In this document: positions 17,438-28,652 of the stretch, piece after piece
Layout of the letters: every line of letters begins with the position of its first letter
How positions within the stretch are numbered: the stretch's first letter is position 1
Source: Salmonella enterica subsp. enterica serovar Choleraesuis
GTDB lineage: Bacteria; Pseudomonadota; Gammaproteobacteria; Enterobacterales; Enterobacteriaceae
DNA length: 64,000 bases
NCBI GenBank assembly: GCA_022846635.1
Contig: AP025685.1
Coordinates: forward strand, 2,914,001 to 2,978,000
Direction of reading: 5' to 3'
Made by a program: the position numbers and the translations under genes
The notes under the pieces: generated by a model
Told to the model about the DNA's origin: nothing
Databases searched by the model: none
Seen by the model: the letters and a program-made list of their open reading frames with translations, nothing else

Positions 17438-19012
17438 TTATTGGGCCTGATGGGCGTGGTTGTTAACGGTCGATGATTCAAAATGATAACGACCCGTTTT
17501 CAGACTGCTTGGCCCAAGACGAGCGTATTTGAACATCAGATAGAGTTCAGCCACCAGGAACAACGTATACAAACCGCAAATCAGGATCATGGAGAACAGC
17601 AGGTCGCCCACTGACAGCGTGGAGTGAGCCACAGCGGTTGGTAACACCTCCCCTATCGCCCACGGCTGACGGCCATACTCCGCCACGAACCAACCGGCTT
17701 CAACGGCAATCCATGGCAGCGGAATCCCGTACAGTGCGGCACGCAGCAGCCATTTCTTATCACCGATGCGGTTACGCAGCACGGTCCAGAACGAGGCACC
17801 AATAATCAGCAGCATCAGAACGCCGCACAGCACCATGATACGGAATGCGAAGTAAAGCGGAGCAACGCGTGGGATGGAGTCCTTAGTCGCCATCTGAATC
17901 TGCTGCTCACTGGCATTAGAAACATCATCGGTATAGCGTTTCAGCAACAAGCCATAGCCCAGATCCTTTTTAACGCTTTCAAACTCTGTGCGTACCGCCG
18001 GATCGGTTGAACCTGCCCGCAACTCTTCCAAAAGCTTGTAAGCCGTCATCCCGTTACGGATACGCGCTTCATGCTCAGTCAGAAGATCTTTCAAACCAGT
18101 CACTGGTTTATCAATGGAGCGAGTGGCAATAATCCCCAGCGCATATGGGATCTGAATGGAGAGATGGTTTTCCTGTTTATCCTGGTCCGGAATACCGAAT
18201 AAGGTAAATGCCGCAGGTGCCGGTTGAGTTTCCCATTCGGCTTCAATCGCAGCCAGCTTGGTTTTCTGAACGTCACCCATTTCATAACCGGATTCGTCAC
18301 CCAGAACGATAACGGAAAGTACGGCGGCCATACCAAAGCTTGCGGCAATTGCAAAAGAGCGTTTGGCAAACGCCAGATCGCGGCCTTTAAGCATATACCA
18401 GGCACTAATACCCAGGACGAACATCGCGCCGGTGGTATAACCGGAGGCAACGGTATGAACAAATTTAACCTGAGCAACCGGGTTTAATACCAGCTCCGCG
18501 AAGCTCACCATTTCCATACGCATGGTTTCAAAATTGAAATCTGACGCTACCGGGTTTTGCATCCATCCGTTAGCCACCAGAATCCACAGCGCAGAAAGGT
18601 TAGAACCCAGAGCTACCAGCCAGGTAACCGCCATATGCTGGACTTTCCCCAGCCGGTCCCAGCCAAAGAAGAACAAACCAACAAAAGTAGACTCAAGGAA
18701 GAAAGCCATTAAGGCTTCAATAGCGAGTGGTGCTCCGAAGATATCACCGACATAGTGAGAGTAGTACGACCAGTTAGTACCAAACTGAAACTCCATGGTC
18801 AGCCCGGTAGCAACGCCCAGCGCAAAGTTAATACCAAATAACTTGCCCCAGAACTTAGTCATATCCTTGTAAATCTGTTTGCCTGTCAGGACGTAAACCG
18901 TTTCCATAATTGCCAGAAGAAACGCCATACCTAGCGTCAACGGCACAAACAGAAAGTGGTACATCGCGGTCATGGCAAACTGTAAACGCGACAGTTCGAC
19001 AATATCTAACAT
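17438..19012 (-). CDS. cydA: Cytochrome bd-I ubiquinol oxidase subunit I
   Basis: CydA binds hemes b558, b595 and d and oxidises ubiquinol, reducing O2 with proton-motive gain. The protein is 524 residues (E. coli 522). It has the His19 heme ligand ([13 protein letters not shown]), a His near 186 ([11 protein letters not shown]), the periplasmic Q-loop (about 240-380) and the [14 protein letters not shown] heme-d region. It is the first gene of cydAB-cydX-ybgE. The 730-bp upstream region has an FNR site. The mngRAB genes that lie beside cydA in E. coli are absent. Confidence 0.98.
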   Translation of the reverse strand: MLDIVELSRLQFAMTAMYHFLFVPLTLGMAFLLAIMETVYVLTGKQIYKDMTKFWGKLFGINFALGVATGLTMEFQFGTNWSYYSHYVGDIFGAPLAIEALMAFFLESTFVGLFFFGWDRLGKVQHMAVTWLVALGSNLSALWILVANGWMQNPVASDFNFETMRMEMVSFAELVLNPVAQVKFVHTVASGYTTGAMFVLGISAWYMLKGRDLAFAKRSFAIAASFGMAAVLSVIVLGDESGYEMGDVQKTKLAAIEAEWETQPAPAAFTLFGIPDQDKQENHLSIQIPYALGIIATRSIDKPVTGLKDLLTEHEARIRNGMTAYKLLEELRAGSTDPAVRTEFESVKKDLGYGLLLKRYTDDVSNASEQQIQMATKDSIPRVAPLYFAFRIMVLCGVLMLLIIGASFWTVLRNRIGDKKWLLRAALYGIPLPWIAVEAGWFVAEYGRQPWAIGEVLPTAVAHSTLSVGDLLFSMILICGLYTLFLVAELYLMFKYARLGPSSLKTGRYHFESSTVNNHAHQAQ

Positions 19013-19678
19013 CTTGACTCCTTGCTCATCGCATGAAGGCTCCGACCGTGGAGACCTGGCGGTGCTCCACTACGCATTCCCCAATACAAAAGCTCATAAC
19101 CCTTATGATGCAGTTTTCTGACAAAGAAATGACATCCATGGCAAAGGTTACAATCCGGTTAATAAAAACAAAACAATGACGCCATATATTAACTCGCAAT
19201 ACCCACACAATAAACAGGCATTAACGAGTGTTTTTTGCGTTTCCCGACGGAGATCAATTTATAGCTAAAACCTCGCAACGGTTCCAGATTGATCCTTATC
19301 AATTTTCACGATTATCTTCATTTATATTAAAAACCAAATATTGATCTACGACACCATTTGTTAATATTGTTAAATTAAAGCTCAAAATAAATATCGGTGT
19401 TAACAATATGTATAAATAAGGTTTGCATCCAAGATAGCGTAAGTTTCTGCGAAATAAAAACCGTGGCTGGTTCCAAAAAATGCGTATAGCCCTCACCGCG
19501 CAATTATTGATTATCATTAGTTATATATAAGTGGAAAACTGGCGCTAATTATCATTTACGAGTGGCATTGTTTTACATTTAATTCACAATTGTTTTTTGG
19601 CAAATAAATGCCTGCTCCGGCATATTTATTCGTTAATATTTTCAGCAACTAATTAAACCTGTGGATTCTTTTTCCCAT
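19013..19678. other. Long AT-rich intergenic control region upstream of cydA
   Basis: About 670 bases without a convincing gene, markedly AT-rich beyond 19190. It holds the FNR site at 19289-19302. T-rich direct repeats of GTTAA near 19358-19375 (TTGTTAATATTGTTAAATTAA) resemble ArcA recognition elements. Several cydA promoters are known in this region in E. coli. Short open frames here (60 and 72 codons) show no gene-like features. Confidence 0.6.
19289..19302. promoter_or_regulatory. FNR binding site upstream of cydA
   Basis: TTGAT-CCTT-ATCAA is an exact match to the FNR consensus, about 280 bases upstream of the cydA start. FNR repression of cydAB under strict anaerobiosis is established in E. 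coli. Confidence 0.8.
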
Positions 19679-19710
19679 AAAAAAAGGCCACCCAGATGGG
19701 TGGCCAAAAA
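19679..19710 (-). terminator. Rho-independent terminator of sdh-suc operon
   Basis: On the minus strand GGCCACCC-ATCT-GGGTGGCC is followed by seven T residues, about 35 bases after the sucD stop. Confidence 0.9.
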
Positions 19711-19741
19711 CATGTCGAATAGTTAACGTACTGTCGTCTTA
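19679..19741 (-). ncRNA. sdhX: Possible SdhX-type 3'UTR small RNA
   Basis: In E. coli and Salmonella the sRNA SdhX (RybD) is released from the 3' end of the sdhCDAB-sucABCD transcript. The corresponding stretch here is the 63 bases from the sucD stop through the terminator with its U tail. Position and terminator are seen. Processing and the exact 5' end, which may lie inside sucD, are inferred. Confidence 0.4.
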
Positions 19742-20611
19742 TCAGGCGACAATTTGCTTCAGTGCATTGCCGATATCCGCAAGGCTACGTACAGTTTTCA
19801 CGCCCGCAGCTTCCAGCGCAGCAAACTTCTCGTCTGCAGTGCCTTTACCGCCGGCAATGATGGCACCAGCATGGCCCATACGCTTACCTTTCGGCGCAGT
19901 CACACCTGCGATATAGCCCACGACTGGCTTAGTCACATGGTCTTTAATGTACGCGGCCGCTTCTTCTTCCGCGCTACCGCCGATTTCACCAATCATAACG
20001 ATGGCTTCAGTCTGCGGGTCTTCCTGGAATAATTTCAGGATGTCGATGAAGTTGGAGCCAGGAATCGGGTCACCACCGATACCTACACAGGTAGACTGGC
20101 CAAGACCGCAATCTGTGGTCTGTTTAACGGCTTCATAGGTCAGAGTACCGGAGCGAGAAACGATACCGACTTTGCCTGGCTTATGAATGTGGCCTGGCAT
20201 AATACCGATTTTGCACTCTCCTGGGGTGATAACGCCCGGGCAGTTTGGCCCAATCATACGCACGCCAGCTTCATCCAGTTTCACCTTCACAGTCAGCATA
20301 TCCAGAGTCGGGATACCTTCGGTGATAGTGATGATGAGTTTGATACCTGCATCGATGGCTTCCAGGATGGAGTCTTTGCAGAATGGCGCCGGTACGTAGA
20401 TAACAGAAGCAGTAGCTCCAGTCGCTTCTACCGCTTCGCGCACGGTGTTGAACACCGGCAGGCCAAGGTGAGTAGTGCCACCTTTACCTGGAGTCACGCC
20501 GCCAACCATCTGAGTACCGTATGCAATTGCCTGCTCGGAGTGGAAAGAACCCTGGCTGCCGGTGAAGCCCTGGCAAATTACCTTGGTGTTTTTATCGATT
20601 AAAATAGACAT
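19742..20611 (-). CDS. sucD: Succinyl-CoA synthetase alpha subunit
   Basis: SucD, with SucC, converts succinyl-CoA to succinate with ATP or GTP formation in the TCA cycle. The protein is 289 residues, as in E. coli. The CoA-binding N-terminal domain has [21 protein letters not shown], and the phosphorylated His is in [14 protein letters not shown]. Its ATG overlaps the sucC stop by one base (TAATG). It is the last gene of sdhCDAB-sucABCD. Confidence 0.98.
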   Translation of the reverse strand: MSILIDKNTKVICQGFTGSQGSFHSEQAIAYGTQMVGGVTPGKGGTTHLGLPVFNTVREAVEATGATASVIYVPAPFCKDSILEAIDAGIKLIITITEGIPTLDMLTVKVKLDEAGVRMIGPNCPGVITPGECKIGIMPGHIHKPGKVGIVSRSGTLTYEAVKQTTDCGLGQSTCVGIGGDPIPGSNFIDILKLFQEDPQTEAIVMIGEIGGSAEEEAAAYIKDHVTKPVVGYIAGVTAPKGKRMGHAGAIIAGGKGTADEKFAALEAAGVKTVRSLADIGNALKQIVA

Positions 20612-21777
20612 TATTTCCCCTCCACAGCAGCGACAACCTGCTGCGCTGCATCGGTCAAACTGGTTGCTGCAATAATATTCAGGCCGCTGTCTGCCAGTTT
20701 CTGGGCACCCAGTTCGGCATTGTTACCTTCCAGACGAACAACTACCGGAACGTTTACGCCAACTTCGGCAACTGCGCCGATGATGCCGTCAGCAATCAGG
20801 TCACAACGTACAATCCCACCGAAAATATTAACCAGAACGGCTTTCACATTTTCATCAGACAGGATGATTTTGAACGCTTCTGTTACGCGCTCTTTGGTTG
20901 CACCGCCGCCAACGTCCAGGAAGTTAGCCGGAGCGCCGCCGTGCAGTTTAACGATGTCCATAGTGCCCATCGCCAGACCTGCGCCGTTAACCATGCAACC
21001 GATGTTGCCATCCAGCGCTACGTAGTTCAGCTCCCACTGTGCAGCCTGTGCTTCACGCGGATCTTCCTGAGACTGATCGCGCATTTCACGCAGTTCAGAC
21101 TGGCGGAACAGTGCGTTGCCATCAGCGCCCAATTTACCGTCCAGGCATACCAGGTCACCCTGGGTGGTGATAACCAGCGGGTTAATTTCTACCAGCGCCA
21201 GGTCACGCTCCAGGAACATGGTGGCGAGGCCCATGAAGATTTTGGTGAACTGCTGAATCTGCTTACCTTCCAGACCCAGTTTAAACGCCAGTTCACGTCC
21301 CTGATATGGCATTGGGCCAGTCAGCGGATCGAGCGCGCATTTGTGGATCAGGTGCGGGGTTTCTTCCGCCACTTTTTCAATTTCCACGCCGCCTTCGGTA
21401 GAGGCCATGAAGACCACACGACGAGAGCTACGGTCTACAACCGCGCCCAGGTACAGCTCCTTGTCAATATCTGTTGCCGCTTCAACCAGGATCTGGTTTA
21501 CCGGCTGACCATTCGCATCCGTTTGATAGGTCACCAGGCGTTTGCCCAGCCAGTTTTCGGCGAAAGCGCGGATATCTTCTTTGCTTTTAACTACCTTCAC
21601 ACCGCCCGCTTTACCACGGCCACCGGCATGAACCTGACATTTTACCACCCACGGGCCGGAGCCGATTTTGGAGGCTGCTTCTTCCGCTTCGCGCGGGGTG
21701 GTGCAGGCGTAACCGGTTGGAGCCGGTAAGCCATACCGAGCAAACAACTGCTTGGCCTGATATTCGTGTAAGTTCAT
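20611..21777 (-). CDS. sucC: Succinyl-CoA synthetase beta subunit
   Basis: This is the ATP-grasp subunit of succinyl-CoA synthetase. The protein is 388 residues, as in E. coli, starting [20 protein letters not shown]. It contains [16 protein letters not shown], the metal-binding EINPLV and the [21 protein letters not shown] blocks. A 112-bp gap separates it from sucB and holds a GGGGG-CCAAGA-CCCCC hairpin near 21858-21874, a possible transcript-stability or partial-termination element. Confidence 0.98.
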   Translation of the reverse strand: MNLHEYQAKQLFARYGLPAPTGYACTTPREAEEAASKIGSGPWVVKCQVHAGGRGKAGGVKVVKSKEDIRAFAENWLGKRLVTYQTDANGQPVNQILVEAATDIDKELYLGAVVDRSSRRVVFMASTEGGVEIEKVAEETPHLIHKCALDPLTGPMPYQGRELAFKLGLEGKQIQQFTKIFMGLATMFLERDLALVEINPLVITTQGDLVCLDGKLGADGNALFRQSELREMRDQSQEDPREAQAAQWELNYVALDGNIGCMVNGAGLAMGTMDIVKLHGGAPANFLDVGGGATKERVTEAFKIILSDENVKAVLVNIFGGIVRCDLIADGIIGAVAEVGVNVPVVVRLEGNNAELGAQKLADSGLNIIAATSLTDAAQQVVAAVEGK

Positions 21778-21889
21778 GTGTTCTATCCATTAAGCATAAA
21801 GCGTTTTCACGCTCAGACTACGGAATGCCGCCCGAAGGGCGACCATTGCGATGGAGGTTGGGGGTCTTGGCCCCCTTCCCCTTATAAAA

Positions 21890-23104
21890 CTAAACGTCCA
21901 GCAGCAGACGAGTCGGATCTTCCAGCATCTCTTTAATAGCGACCAGGAAGCCTACGGACTCGCGACCATCGATCAAACGGTGATCGTAGGACAGCGCCAG
22001 ATACATCATTGGCAGGATTTCAACCTTGCCATCTACTGCCATTGGGCGGTCTTTGATGGCATGCATGCCAAGGATCGCGCTCTGCGGCGGGTTGATGATT
22101 GGAGTAGACATCAGGGAGCCGAACACACCACCGTTGGTAATAGTGAAGTTACCGCCGGTCAGTTCTTCTACGGTCAGCTTGCCATCACGGCCTTTAACCG
22201 CCAGTTCCTTGATGCGTTTTTCGATGTCGGCCATACCGCTCATATCAACGTCTTTCAGTACTGGCGTTACCAGACCGCGCGGGGTAGATACCGCGATGCT
22301 GACGTCGAAATAGTTGTGGTAAACCACATCTTCACCGTCGATGGAAGCATTCACTTCCGGGAAGCGTTTCAGAGCTTCAACCACGGCTTTAATGTAGAAA
22401 GACATAAAGCCCAGACGGATACCGTGGCGTTTCTCGAACGCTTCACCGTACTGCTTACGCAGTTCCATGATTGGCTTCATATTGACTTCGTTGAAGGTCG
22501 TCAGCATGGCGGTGGAGTTTTTAGCCTCCAGCAGACGCTCGGCCACACGCTTACGCAGACGAGTCATCGGCACACGCTTCTCAGAACGGTTACCCAGCTG
22601 TGGCTGAGGAGCCGCCTGCTCTGCGGTTTTCGCCGCTTTATCGCCCGCTTTAGCAACGTGTTTCTCTACGTCTTCACGAGTAATACGTCCGCCTACGCCG
22701 CTGCCTTTGATAGCATTAGCATCCAGACCGTGCTCCGCGATAAGACGACGAACCGCCGGGCTAAGCGCGTCATTAGACTGCTCTTCCAGATCGGCAGTTT
22801 TACGCTGAGCTGGAGTGGACTCCTGCTTGTCAGCCGGTGCGCTGGTCGCTTTACCCGCGCTATTGCCTTCAACCAGACGACCTAACAGCTGACGAGAGGT
22901 TACAGTGGCGCCTTCATCTTCCAGCACTGCGTCCAGAACCCCGTCCGCTGATGCCGGTACTTCCAGTACCACTTTGTCGGTTTCAATTTCTACCAGTACT
23001 TCGTCGCGGGTTACCGTATCGCCTGGTTTTTTATGCCAGGTAGCCACGGTGGCGTCGGCGACGGATTCAGGCAGGTCAGGAACAAGAATATCTACGCTAC
23101 TCAT
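21890..23104 (-). CDS. sucB: Dihydrolipoyl succinyltransferase, E2 of 2-oxoglutarate dehydrogenase
   Basis: SucB is the 24-mer core of 2-oxoglutarate dehydrogenase and transfers the succinyl group to CoA. The protein is 404 residues. It has one lipoyl domain with Lys44 in [11 protein letters not shown], a linker, the peripheral-subunit-binding domain ([22 protein letters not shown], about 115-150) and the acyltransferase domain ending [14 protein letters not shown] with the catalytic His/Asp. It starts 14 bases after sucA. Confidence 0.98.
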   Translation of the reverse strand: MSSVDILVPDLPESVADATVATWHKKPGDTVTRDEVLVEIETDKVVLEVPASADGVLDAVLEDEGATVTSRQLLGRLVEGNSAGKATSAPADKQESTPAQRKTADLEEQSNDALSPAVRRLIAEHGLDANAIKGSGVGGRITREDVEKHVAKAGDKAAKTAEQAAPQPQLGNRSEKRVPMTRLRKRVAERLLEAKNSTAMLTTFNEVNMKPIMELRKQYGEAFEKRHGIRLGFMSFYIKAVVEALKRFPEVNASIDGEDVVYHNYFDVSIAVSTPRGLVTPVLKDVDMSGMADIEKRIKELAVKGRDGKLTVEELTGGNFTITNGGVFGSLMSTPIINPPQSAILGMHAIKDRPMAVDGKVEILPMMYLALSYDHRLIDGRESVGFLVAIKEMLEDPTRLLLDV

Positions 23105-23118
23105 TATTTATCCTTTAA

Positions 23119-25923
23119 TTAATCGACATTCAGCGCGTCATTAACCAGATCTTGCTGTTGCTTCTGGTGAACGGACATATAACCCACCGCCGGAGAAGCG
23201 GAGGCTGGGCGGCCCGCATAGCGCAACGCGGAACCAAATGGAATTACATCTCTGAAGTGATGCTGGCTGCAGTACCAGGCCCCCTGGTTAAGTGGCTCTT
23301 CCTGGCACCAGACAAAATCGTGCACGTGGGCAAACGGCTTCAGAGCTTCCTGCACCGCCTGGTGCGGGAATGGATACAGCTGTTCGATGCGGACAATAGC
23401 CACATCTTTCTGGTCATTCTTACGGCGCTGTTCAAGCAGGTCGTAGTAAACCTTACCTGAGCACAGAACGACGCGCTTAACGCCTTTCGGATCCAGCTCG
23501 TCAATCTCGCCAATGGCCGGCATAAAGGTGCCGTTAGCCAGCTCATCCATGCTGGAAATAGCCAGCGGATGACGCAGCAGAGATTTCGGCGACATGACCA
23601 CCAGCGGACGGCGCATACCGCGCAGCGCCTGGCGACGCAGCATGTGGTACACCTGAGCTGGAGTAGACGGCACGCATACTTGCATATTCTGCTCAGCGCA
23701 AAGTTGCAGATAACGCTCCAGGCGTGCCGAAGAGTGCTCCGGACCCTGCCCTTCATAGCCGTGCGGCAGCAGCATGACCAGGCCACACATCCGGCCCCAT
23801 TTCTGTTCGCCAGAGCTAATGAACTGATCGATAACAACCTGGGCACCGTTGGCAAAGTCACCAAACTGCGCTTCCCAGATAGTCAGGGTACGCGGCTCAG
23901 CGGTGGCGTAACCATATTCAAAGGCCAGAACCGCTTCTTCAGACAGTACCGAGTCCCACACTTTGAACTCGCCCTGGGAATTATGTACATGGGCCAGCGG
24001 GGTGTAGGTCGAGCCATTGGTCTGATTATGGATAACCGCGTGACGATGGAAGAAGGTACCGCGACCGGAGTCTTCACCGGACAGACGAACCGAAATACCG
24101 TCATCAACCAGAGTCGCGTAAGCCAGGTTTTCAGCACCACCCCAGTCAAACGGCTTCTCGCCGTTAGCCATCAGCTGGCGGTCGCCGTAGATTTTGGCAA
24201 CGCGCGACTGCATTTCAATGGACTCAGGTACCGTGCTGATACGGTTAGCTAATTCCTGAAGGCGTTTAATTTCAACCTTGTTCGGATAGCTTTCGTCCCA
24301 CTCGTGGTTCAGATACGGAGACCAGGTGAACGAATGCATGTTCATTGGGCGCCACTCTTTCACCACACACTCACCGGCATCCAGCGCATCGCGATAGAGG
24401 TTCACCAGTTCGGTTGCATCTTCTAAAGAGGTCACCTGGTTTTGCTCCAGACGGTCGGCATACAGTTTGCGAGGCGTCGGGTGCTTTTTAATTTTCTGAT
24501 ACATCAGCGGCTGGGTTGCGCTCGGCTCATCGGCCTCGTTATGGCCGTGACGGCGGTAGCACACCAGGTCGATAAAGACATCACGCTTAAAGGTGTTGCG
24601 ATAATCCAGCGCCAGACGGGTAACAAAAGCCACGGCTTCTGGGTCGTCCGCATTAACGTGGAAAATCGGAGCCATCACCATCTTACCGATATCGGTGCAA
24701 TATGGTGTAGAGCGCGCATCCTGTGGGTTAGATGTGGTAAAGCCCACCTGGTTATTGATGACGATGCGTACGGTACCGCCAACTTCGTAACCGCGAGCCT
24801 TGGACATGTTCAGCGTTTCCTGAACCACGCCCTGACCGGTTACCGCGGCATCACCGTGAATGGTGATAGGCAGAACCATAGTGCTGCTTGGGTTATCCAG
24901 TCGGTCCAGACGCGCACGCACCGAACCGATAACAACCGGGCTAACAATTTCCAGGTGCGACGGGTTAAACGCCAGCGCCAGGTGAACCAGGCCGCCATCG
25001 GTTTCAATATCCGAGGAGAAGCCCATGTGATATTTCACATCGCCGGTGCCCAAATGCTCTTTATGCTTACCGGCAAACTCGTCAAACAGGTCCTGAGGTT
25101 TTTTGCCCAGTACGTTAACCAGTACGTTCAGACGACCGCGGTGCGCCATACCCAGCACCACTTCGCGCGTGCCGTTATTACCGGCATGGCGAATCATCTC
25201 TTTAAGCATTGGAATCAGCGCATCACCACCTTCAAGGGAGAAGCGCTTGGCGCCAGGGAATTTAGCGCCGAGATAACGCTCCAGGCCTTCAGCAGCGGTG
25301 AGTTCGCTCAAGAAGCGTTTTTTCTCATCGACGCTAAAGCTCGCCAGGCCAGTTACCGATTCAATACGCTGCTGGATCCAGCGTTTCTCTTCGGTGTTGG
25401 TGATATGCATGTATTCAGCGCCGATTGACCCGCAGTAAGTCTGCTTCAGGGCATTAATCAGTTCGCCAAGTTGCATGGTGTCTTTGCCGGAGGCAAATGA
25501 CCCCACGTTAAAGCTTTCCTGGAAGTCGGCTTCAGTCAGATTATGAAAGGCAGGATCCAGGTCTGGTACCGCATCCTGTTTCCACAGGCCAAGCGGGTCA
25601 AGATTGGCCTGCTGATGACCACGAAAACGATAAGCATTGATGAGCTGCAGGACTTTAACCTGTTTGACATCGTTATCCGGGTCGGTAACCGAGTTATAAC
25701 GTGAGGCATCCTTCGCCAGACGACGGAAATAATCACGTGTTTTGGAGTGGAATTGATCCGGTCTGGTACCTGTGGACGGAAGCTGTCCGAACAGGTCGCG
25801 CCAGTGCGCGTCAACAGAGTCAGGATCGGTTAAGAAGTCTTCATAGAGCTGCTCTATGTAGGACTGGTTTGCGCCCGCCAGCCAGGAAGAGTCCAGCCAG
25901 GGCTTCATCGCGCCGTTCTGCAT
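23119..25923 (-). CDS. sucA: 2-oxoglutarate dehydrogenase E1 component
   Basis: SucA is the thiamine-diphosphate-dependent decarboxylase of the 2-oxoglutarate dehydrogenase complex. The protein is 934 residues (E. coli 933). The N-terminal E2-binding segment (MQNGAMKPWLDSSWLAGANQSYIEQLYEDFL) is followed by GMAHRGRLNVL, the TPP-binding HGDAAVTGQGVVQE and NNQVGFTTS regions, and YEGQGPEHSSARLERYLQL. It is separated from sdhB by 229 bases containing a large inverted repeat. Confidence 0.98.
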   Translation of the reverse strand: MQNGAMKPWLDSSWLAGANQSYIEQLYEDFLTDPDSVDAHWRDLFGQLPSTGTRPDQFHSKTRDYFRRLAKDASRYNSVTDPDNDVKQVKVLQLINAYRFRGHQQANLDPLGLWKQDAVPDLDPAFHNLTEADFQESFNVGSFASGKDTMQLGELINALKQTYCGSIGAEYMHITNTEEKRWIQQRIESVTGLASFSVDEKKRFLSELTAAEGLERYLGAKFPGAKRFSLEGGDALIPMLKEMIRHAGNNGTREVVLGMAHRGRLNVLVNVLGKKPQDLFDEFAGKHKEHLGTGDVKYHMGFSSDIETDGGLVHLALAFNPSHLEIVSPVVIGSVRARLDRLDNPSSTMVLPITIHGDAAVTGQGVVQETLNMSKARGYEVGGTVRIVINNQVGFTTSNPQDARSTPYCTDIGKMVMAPIFHVNADDPEAVAFVTRLALDYRNTFKRDVFIDLVCYRRHGHNEADEPSATQPLMYQKIKKHPTPRKLYADRLEQNQVTSLEDATELVNLYRDALDAGECVVKEWRPMNMHSFTWSPYLNHEWDESYPNKVEIKRLQELANRISTVPESIEMQSRVAKIYGDRQLMANGEKPFDWGGAENLAYATLVDDGISVRLSGEDSGRGTFFHRHAVIHNQTNGSTYTPLAHVHNSQGEFKVWDSVLSEEAVLAFEYGYATAEPRTLTIWEAQFGDFANGAQVVIDQFISSGEQKWGRMCGLVMLLPHGYEGQGPEHSSARLERYLQLCAEQNMQVCVPSTPAQVYHMLRRQALRGMRRPLVVMSPKSLLRHPLAISSMDELANGTFMPAIGEIDELDPKGVKRVVLCSGKVYYDLLEQRRKNDQKDVAIVRIEQLYPFPHQAVQEALKPFAHVHDFVWCQEEPLNQGAWYCSQHHFRDVIPFGSALRYAGRPASASPAVGYMSVHQKQQQDLVNDALNVD

Positions 25924-26030
25924 CGTGATCCCTTAAGCATTTATATGCTTATTTCGCCGTGGATAACTACAACGCACACAGGGTGTGCGTAACCTGCGTT
26001 CCTTGTTTACGAGCGAACCTTCGCCCGTGA

Positions 26031-26118
26031 AGGAACCTTTAAAAACTGTCACCTGTTGAGGCTAAGTCCCCTTGCCCTAACATGGGATGACTCCCCGGGC
26101 AGTTTTTAAAGGTTTCCT
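26031..26118. repeat. Large inverted repeat between sdhB and sucA
   Basis: AGGAACCTTTAAAAACTG (26031-26048) is matched by its reverse complement with one inserted T at 26100-26118, separated by 51 bases. A second hairpin, GCCGGGAG/CTCCCGGC (26122-26144), lies directly beside it. Neither has a T run placed for termination on the minus strand. A third fragment, CAGTTTTTAAG, follows at about 26147. The function is unknown; the position suits mRNA processing or differential expression within the operon. Confidence 0.75.
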
Positions 26119-26152
26119 GACGCCGGGAGCACGACACTCCCGGCAGCAGTTT

Positions 26153-26869
26153 TTAAGCGCTGCGTTGCAGCAGCATCGACTTAATGTGGCCAATGGCCTT
26201 AGTCGGGTTCAGACCTTTAGGACAAACACTGACGCAGTTCATAATGCTATGGCAGCGGAATACGCTGAAAGCATCGCTTAAACCGTCCAGACGGCTGCTG
26301 GTTTCGGTATCGCGGCTATCAATAAGGAAGCGATAGGCCGCCAGCAGGCCCGCTGGGCCGATAAACTTATCAGGGTTCCACCAGAAGGACGGACAGGACG
26401 TTGAACAGCAGGCACAAAGGATACATTCATACAATCCATCGAGCTTTTCACGCTGTTGTGGCGACTGCAGGTGCTCACGAGCCGGGGGATTTTGACCATT
26501 ATTCAGTAAGTAAGGCTTAATCTTCTCATACTGAGCATAGAATTGTCCCATGTCGACAACCAGATCGCGCACCACCGGTAAACCCGGTAATGGGCGAATG
26601 ACGATTTTGCGACCATTTCCGCTCAGCGCCGAGAGTGGCGTGATACAAGCCAGGCCATTTTTGCCGTTCATGTTCATGCCATCAGAGCCACAAACCCCTT
26701 CGCGGCAAGAGCGACGGAAAGAGAGCGTCGGGTCTTTTTCCTTAAGCGCGATTAATGCATCCAGCAGCATCATGTCGCGGCCTTCATCCACCTCAAGGGT
26801 GAAGTCCTGCATCCGCGGAGCGTTATCGACATCCGGGTTATAGCGATAAATTGAAAATTCGAGTTTCAT
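26153..26869 (-). CDS. sdhB: Succinate dehydrogenase iron-sulfur subunit
   Basis: SdhB carries electrons from SdhA to the quinone site through [2Fe-2S], [4Fe-4S] and [3Fe-4S] clusters. Cysteine motifs are CREGVCGSDG...GLAC, CILCACCSTSC and CHSIMNCVSVCPKG. The start at 26869 gives 238 residues, equal to E. coli. An open frame extends upstream to 26947, but that would run into the sdhA coding end. It lies 16 bases after sdhA. Confidence 0.98.
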   Translation of the reverse strand: MKLEFSIYRYNPDVDNAPRMQDFTLEVDEGRDMMLLDALIALKEKDPTLSFRRSCREGVCGSDGMNMNGKNGLACITPLSALSGNGRKIVIRPLPGLPVVRDLVVDMGQFYAQYEKIKPYLLNNGQNPPAREHLQSPQQREKLDGLYECILCACCSTSCPSFWWNPDKFIGPAGLLAAYRFLIDSRDTETSSRLDGLSDAFSVFRCHSIMNCVSVCPKGLNPTKAIGHIKSMLLQRSA

Positions 26870-26885
26870 CACCTTGTCTCCGCTA

Positions 26886-28652
26886 TTAATAAGTACGCAC
26901 TTTCGGCGGGAATGCCGGACGCAGTTTTGGTTCCATGTTAACCTCACGGCGAGTCATGGATTCAGTCTGCGGCTGGTACAAGGTGTGGCACAGCCAGTTT
27001 GCATCATCCCGGTCTGGGAAGTCGAAACGGCTATGCGCACCGCGGCTTTCAGTACGGAAGTTAGCGGCAACGGCGGTGGCGTAAGCGGTTTCCATCAGGT
27101 TATCCAGCTCCAGGCATTCAACGCGCTGGGTGTTGAACTCGCTGGAGGTATCGTCCAGACGGGCATTTTTCAGACGCTCGCGAATCGCTTTCAACTGCTC
27201 AAGGCCTTTCGCCATGGCATCGCCTTCACGGAATACCGAGAAGTTATGCTGCATACATTCTTGCAGCGCTTTGCGGATGGCCACCGGATCTTCGCCATTA
27301 CGGTTATTATTCCAGCGGTTAAGACGTTCCAGAGAGGCTTCAATTTCTGACTCACTGGCATCGCGCAGTGCACCCTGCTCAGCAATAGACTCTTGCAGAT
27401 GCAGACCGACCGCACGGCCAAAGACCACCAGGTCCAGCAGCGAGTTGCCACCCAGACGGTTAGCACCATGAACCGATACGCAGGCGATTTCGCCCACCGC
27501 AAACAGCCCTGGAATAACAACATCTTCGCCTTTCTCGTTCACGGTTAACGCCTGGCCGGTTACTTTGGTCGGAATACCGCCCATCATGTAATGGCAGGTT
27601 GGGATAACCGGAATCGGCTCTTTAACCGGGTCAACGTGGGCGAAAGTGCGGGACAGCTCCAGGATACCCGGCAGACGGGACTCCAGGACTTCTTTACCCA
27701 GGTGATCGAGTTTCAGCTTAGCGTGCGGGCCCCATGGACCGTCACAGCCGCGACCTTCACGGATTTCGATCATGATAGAGCGCGCTACCACATCGCGACC
27801 CGCCAGATCTTTCGCGTTTGGCGCATAACGCTCCATAAAGCGCTCGCCGTGTTTATTCAGCAGGTAACCACCTTCACCACGGCAGCCTTCGGTAACCAGT
27901 ACCCCGGCCCCGGCGATACCGGTTGGGTGGAACTGCCACATTTCCATGTCCTGTACCGGTACACCGGCACGAATAGCCATACCTACGCCGTCACCGGTGT
28001 TGATATGCGCGTTCGTTGTGGACTGATAAATACGGCCTGCACCGCCGGTTGCCAGCACGGTCGCACGAGCTTTGAAGTAGACGACTTCACCGGTTTCAAT
28101 GCACAGTGCGGTACAACCTACGATTGCACCATCGGCGTTTTTCACCAGATCCAGCGCATACCACTCGGAGAAGATGGTGGTGTGGTTCTTCAGGTTCTGC
28201 TGATAGAGAGTATGCAGCAGTGCGTGACCAGTACGGTCAGCTGCCGCCGCAGTACGTGCCGCCTGCTCGCCGCCGAAGTTTTTCGACTGACCACCAAACG
28301 GACGTTGATAAATGGTGCCATTGTCGAGACGAGAGAATGGCAGCCCCATATGGTCCAGCTCCAGAATCGCTTCCGGACCGGTTTTACACATATATTCGAT
28401 GGCATCCTGGTCACCGATATAGTCGGAGCCTTTTACCGTATCGTACATATGCCATTCCCAGTTATCTTCATGGGTATTACCGAGCGCAACGGTGATACCA
28501 CCCTGCGCAGATACGGTATGGGAACGGGTTGGGAATACTTTAGAGAGCAGCGCACAACTCTGGCCGCTCTGGGAAATCTGCAGCGCCGCGCGCATACCTG
28601 CACCACCGGCACCAATTACAACGGCATCAAATTCTCTGACTGGCAAATTCAT
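26886..28652 (-). CDS. sdhA: Succinate dehydrogenase flavoprotein subunit
   Basis: SdhA oxidises succinate to fumarate with covalently bound FAD. The protein is 588 residues, as in E. coli, when started at the ATG at 28652 ([23 protein letters not shown]). His45 in [13 protein letters not shown] is the FAD attachment site; [21 protein letters not shown] and the [20 protein letters not shown] blocks form the active site. The frame reaches 28664 upstream but would overlap sdhD more. The start overlaps the sdhD stop by one base. Confidence 0.98.
   Translation of the reverse strand: MNLPVREFDAVVIGAGGAGMRAALQISQSGQSCALLSKVFPTRSHTVSAQGGITVALGNTHEDNWEWHMYDTVKGSDYIGDQDAIEYMCKTGPEAILELDHMGLPFSRLDNGTIYQRPFGGQSKNFGGEQAARTAAAADRTGHALLHTLYQQNLKNHTTIFSEWYALDLVKNADGAIVGCTALCIETGEVVYFKARATVLATGGAGRIYQSTTNAHINTGDGVGMAIRAGVPVQDMEMWQFHPTGIAGAGVLVTEGCRGEGGYLLNKHGERFMERYAPNAKDLAGRDVVARSIMIEIREGRGCDGPWGPHAKLKLDHLGKEVLESRLPGILELSRTFAHVDPVKEPIPVIPTCHYMMGGIPTKVTGQALTVNEKGEDVVIPGLFAVGEIACVSVHGANRLGGNSLLDLVVFGRAVGLHLQESIAEQGALRDASESEIEASLERLNRWNNNRNGEDPVAIRKALQECMQHNFSVFREGDAMAKGLEQLKAIRERLKNARLDDTSSEFNTQRVECLELDNLMETAYATAVAANFRTESRGAHSRFDFPDRDDANWLCHTLYQPQTESMTRREVNMEPKLRPAFPPKVRTY

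Noticed and set aside
19026..19517. Short minus-strand open frames of 60 and 72 codons upstream of cydA
   Set aside because: No ribosome-binding site, no recognisable family, and the region holds regulatory sites.
24442..25428. 328-codon open frame on the plus strand
   Set aside because: Antisense to sucA, which matches its family along its full length.
26031..26144. ERIC or REP element between sdhB and sucA
   Set aside because: The sequence does not match the ERIC core or the REP palindrome consensus as I know them; recorded as an unassigned inverted repeat.
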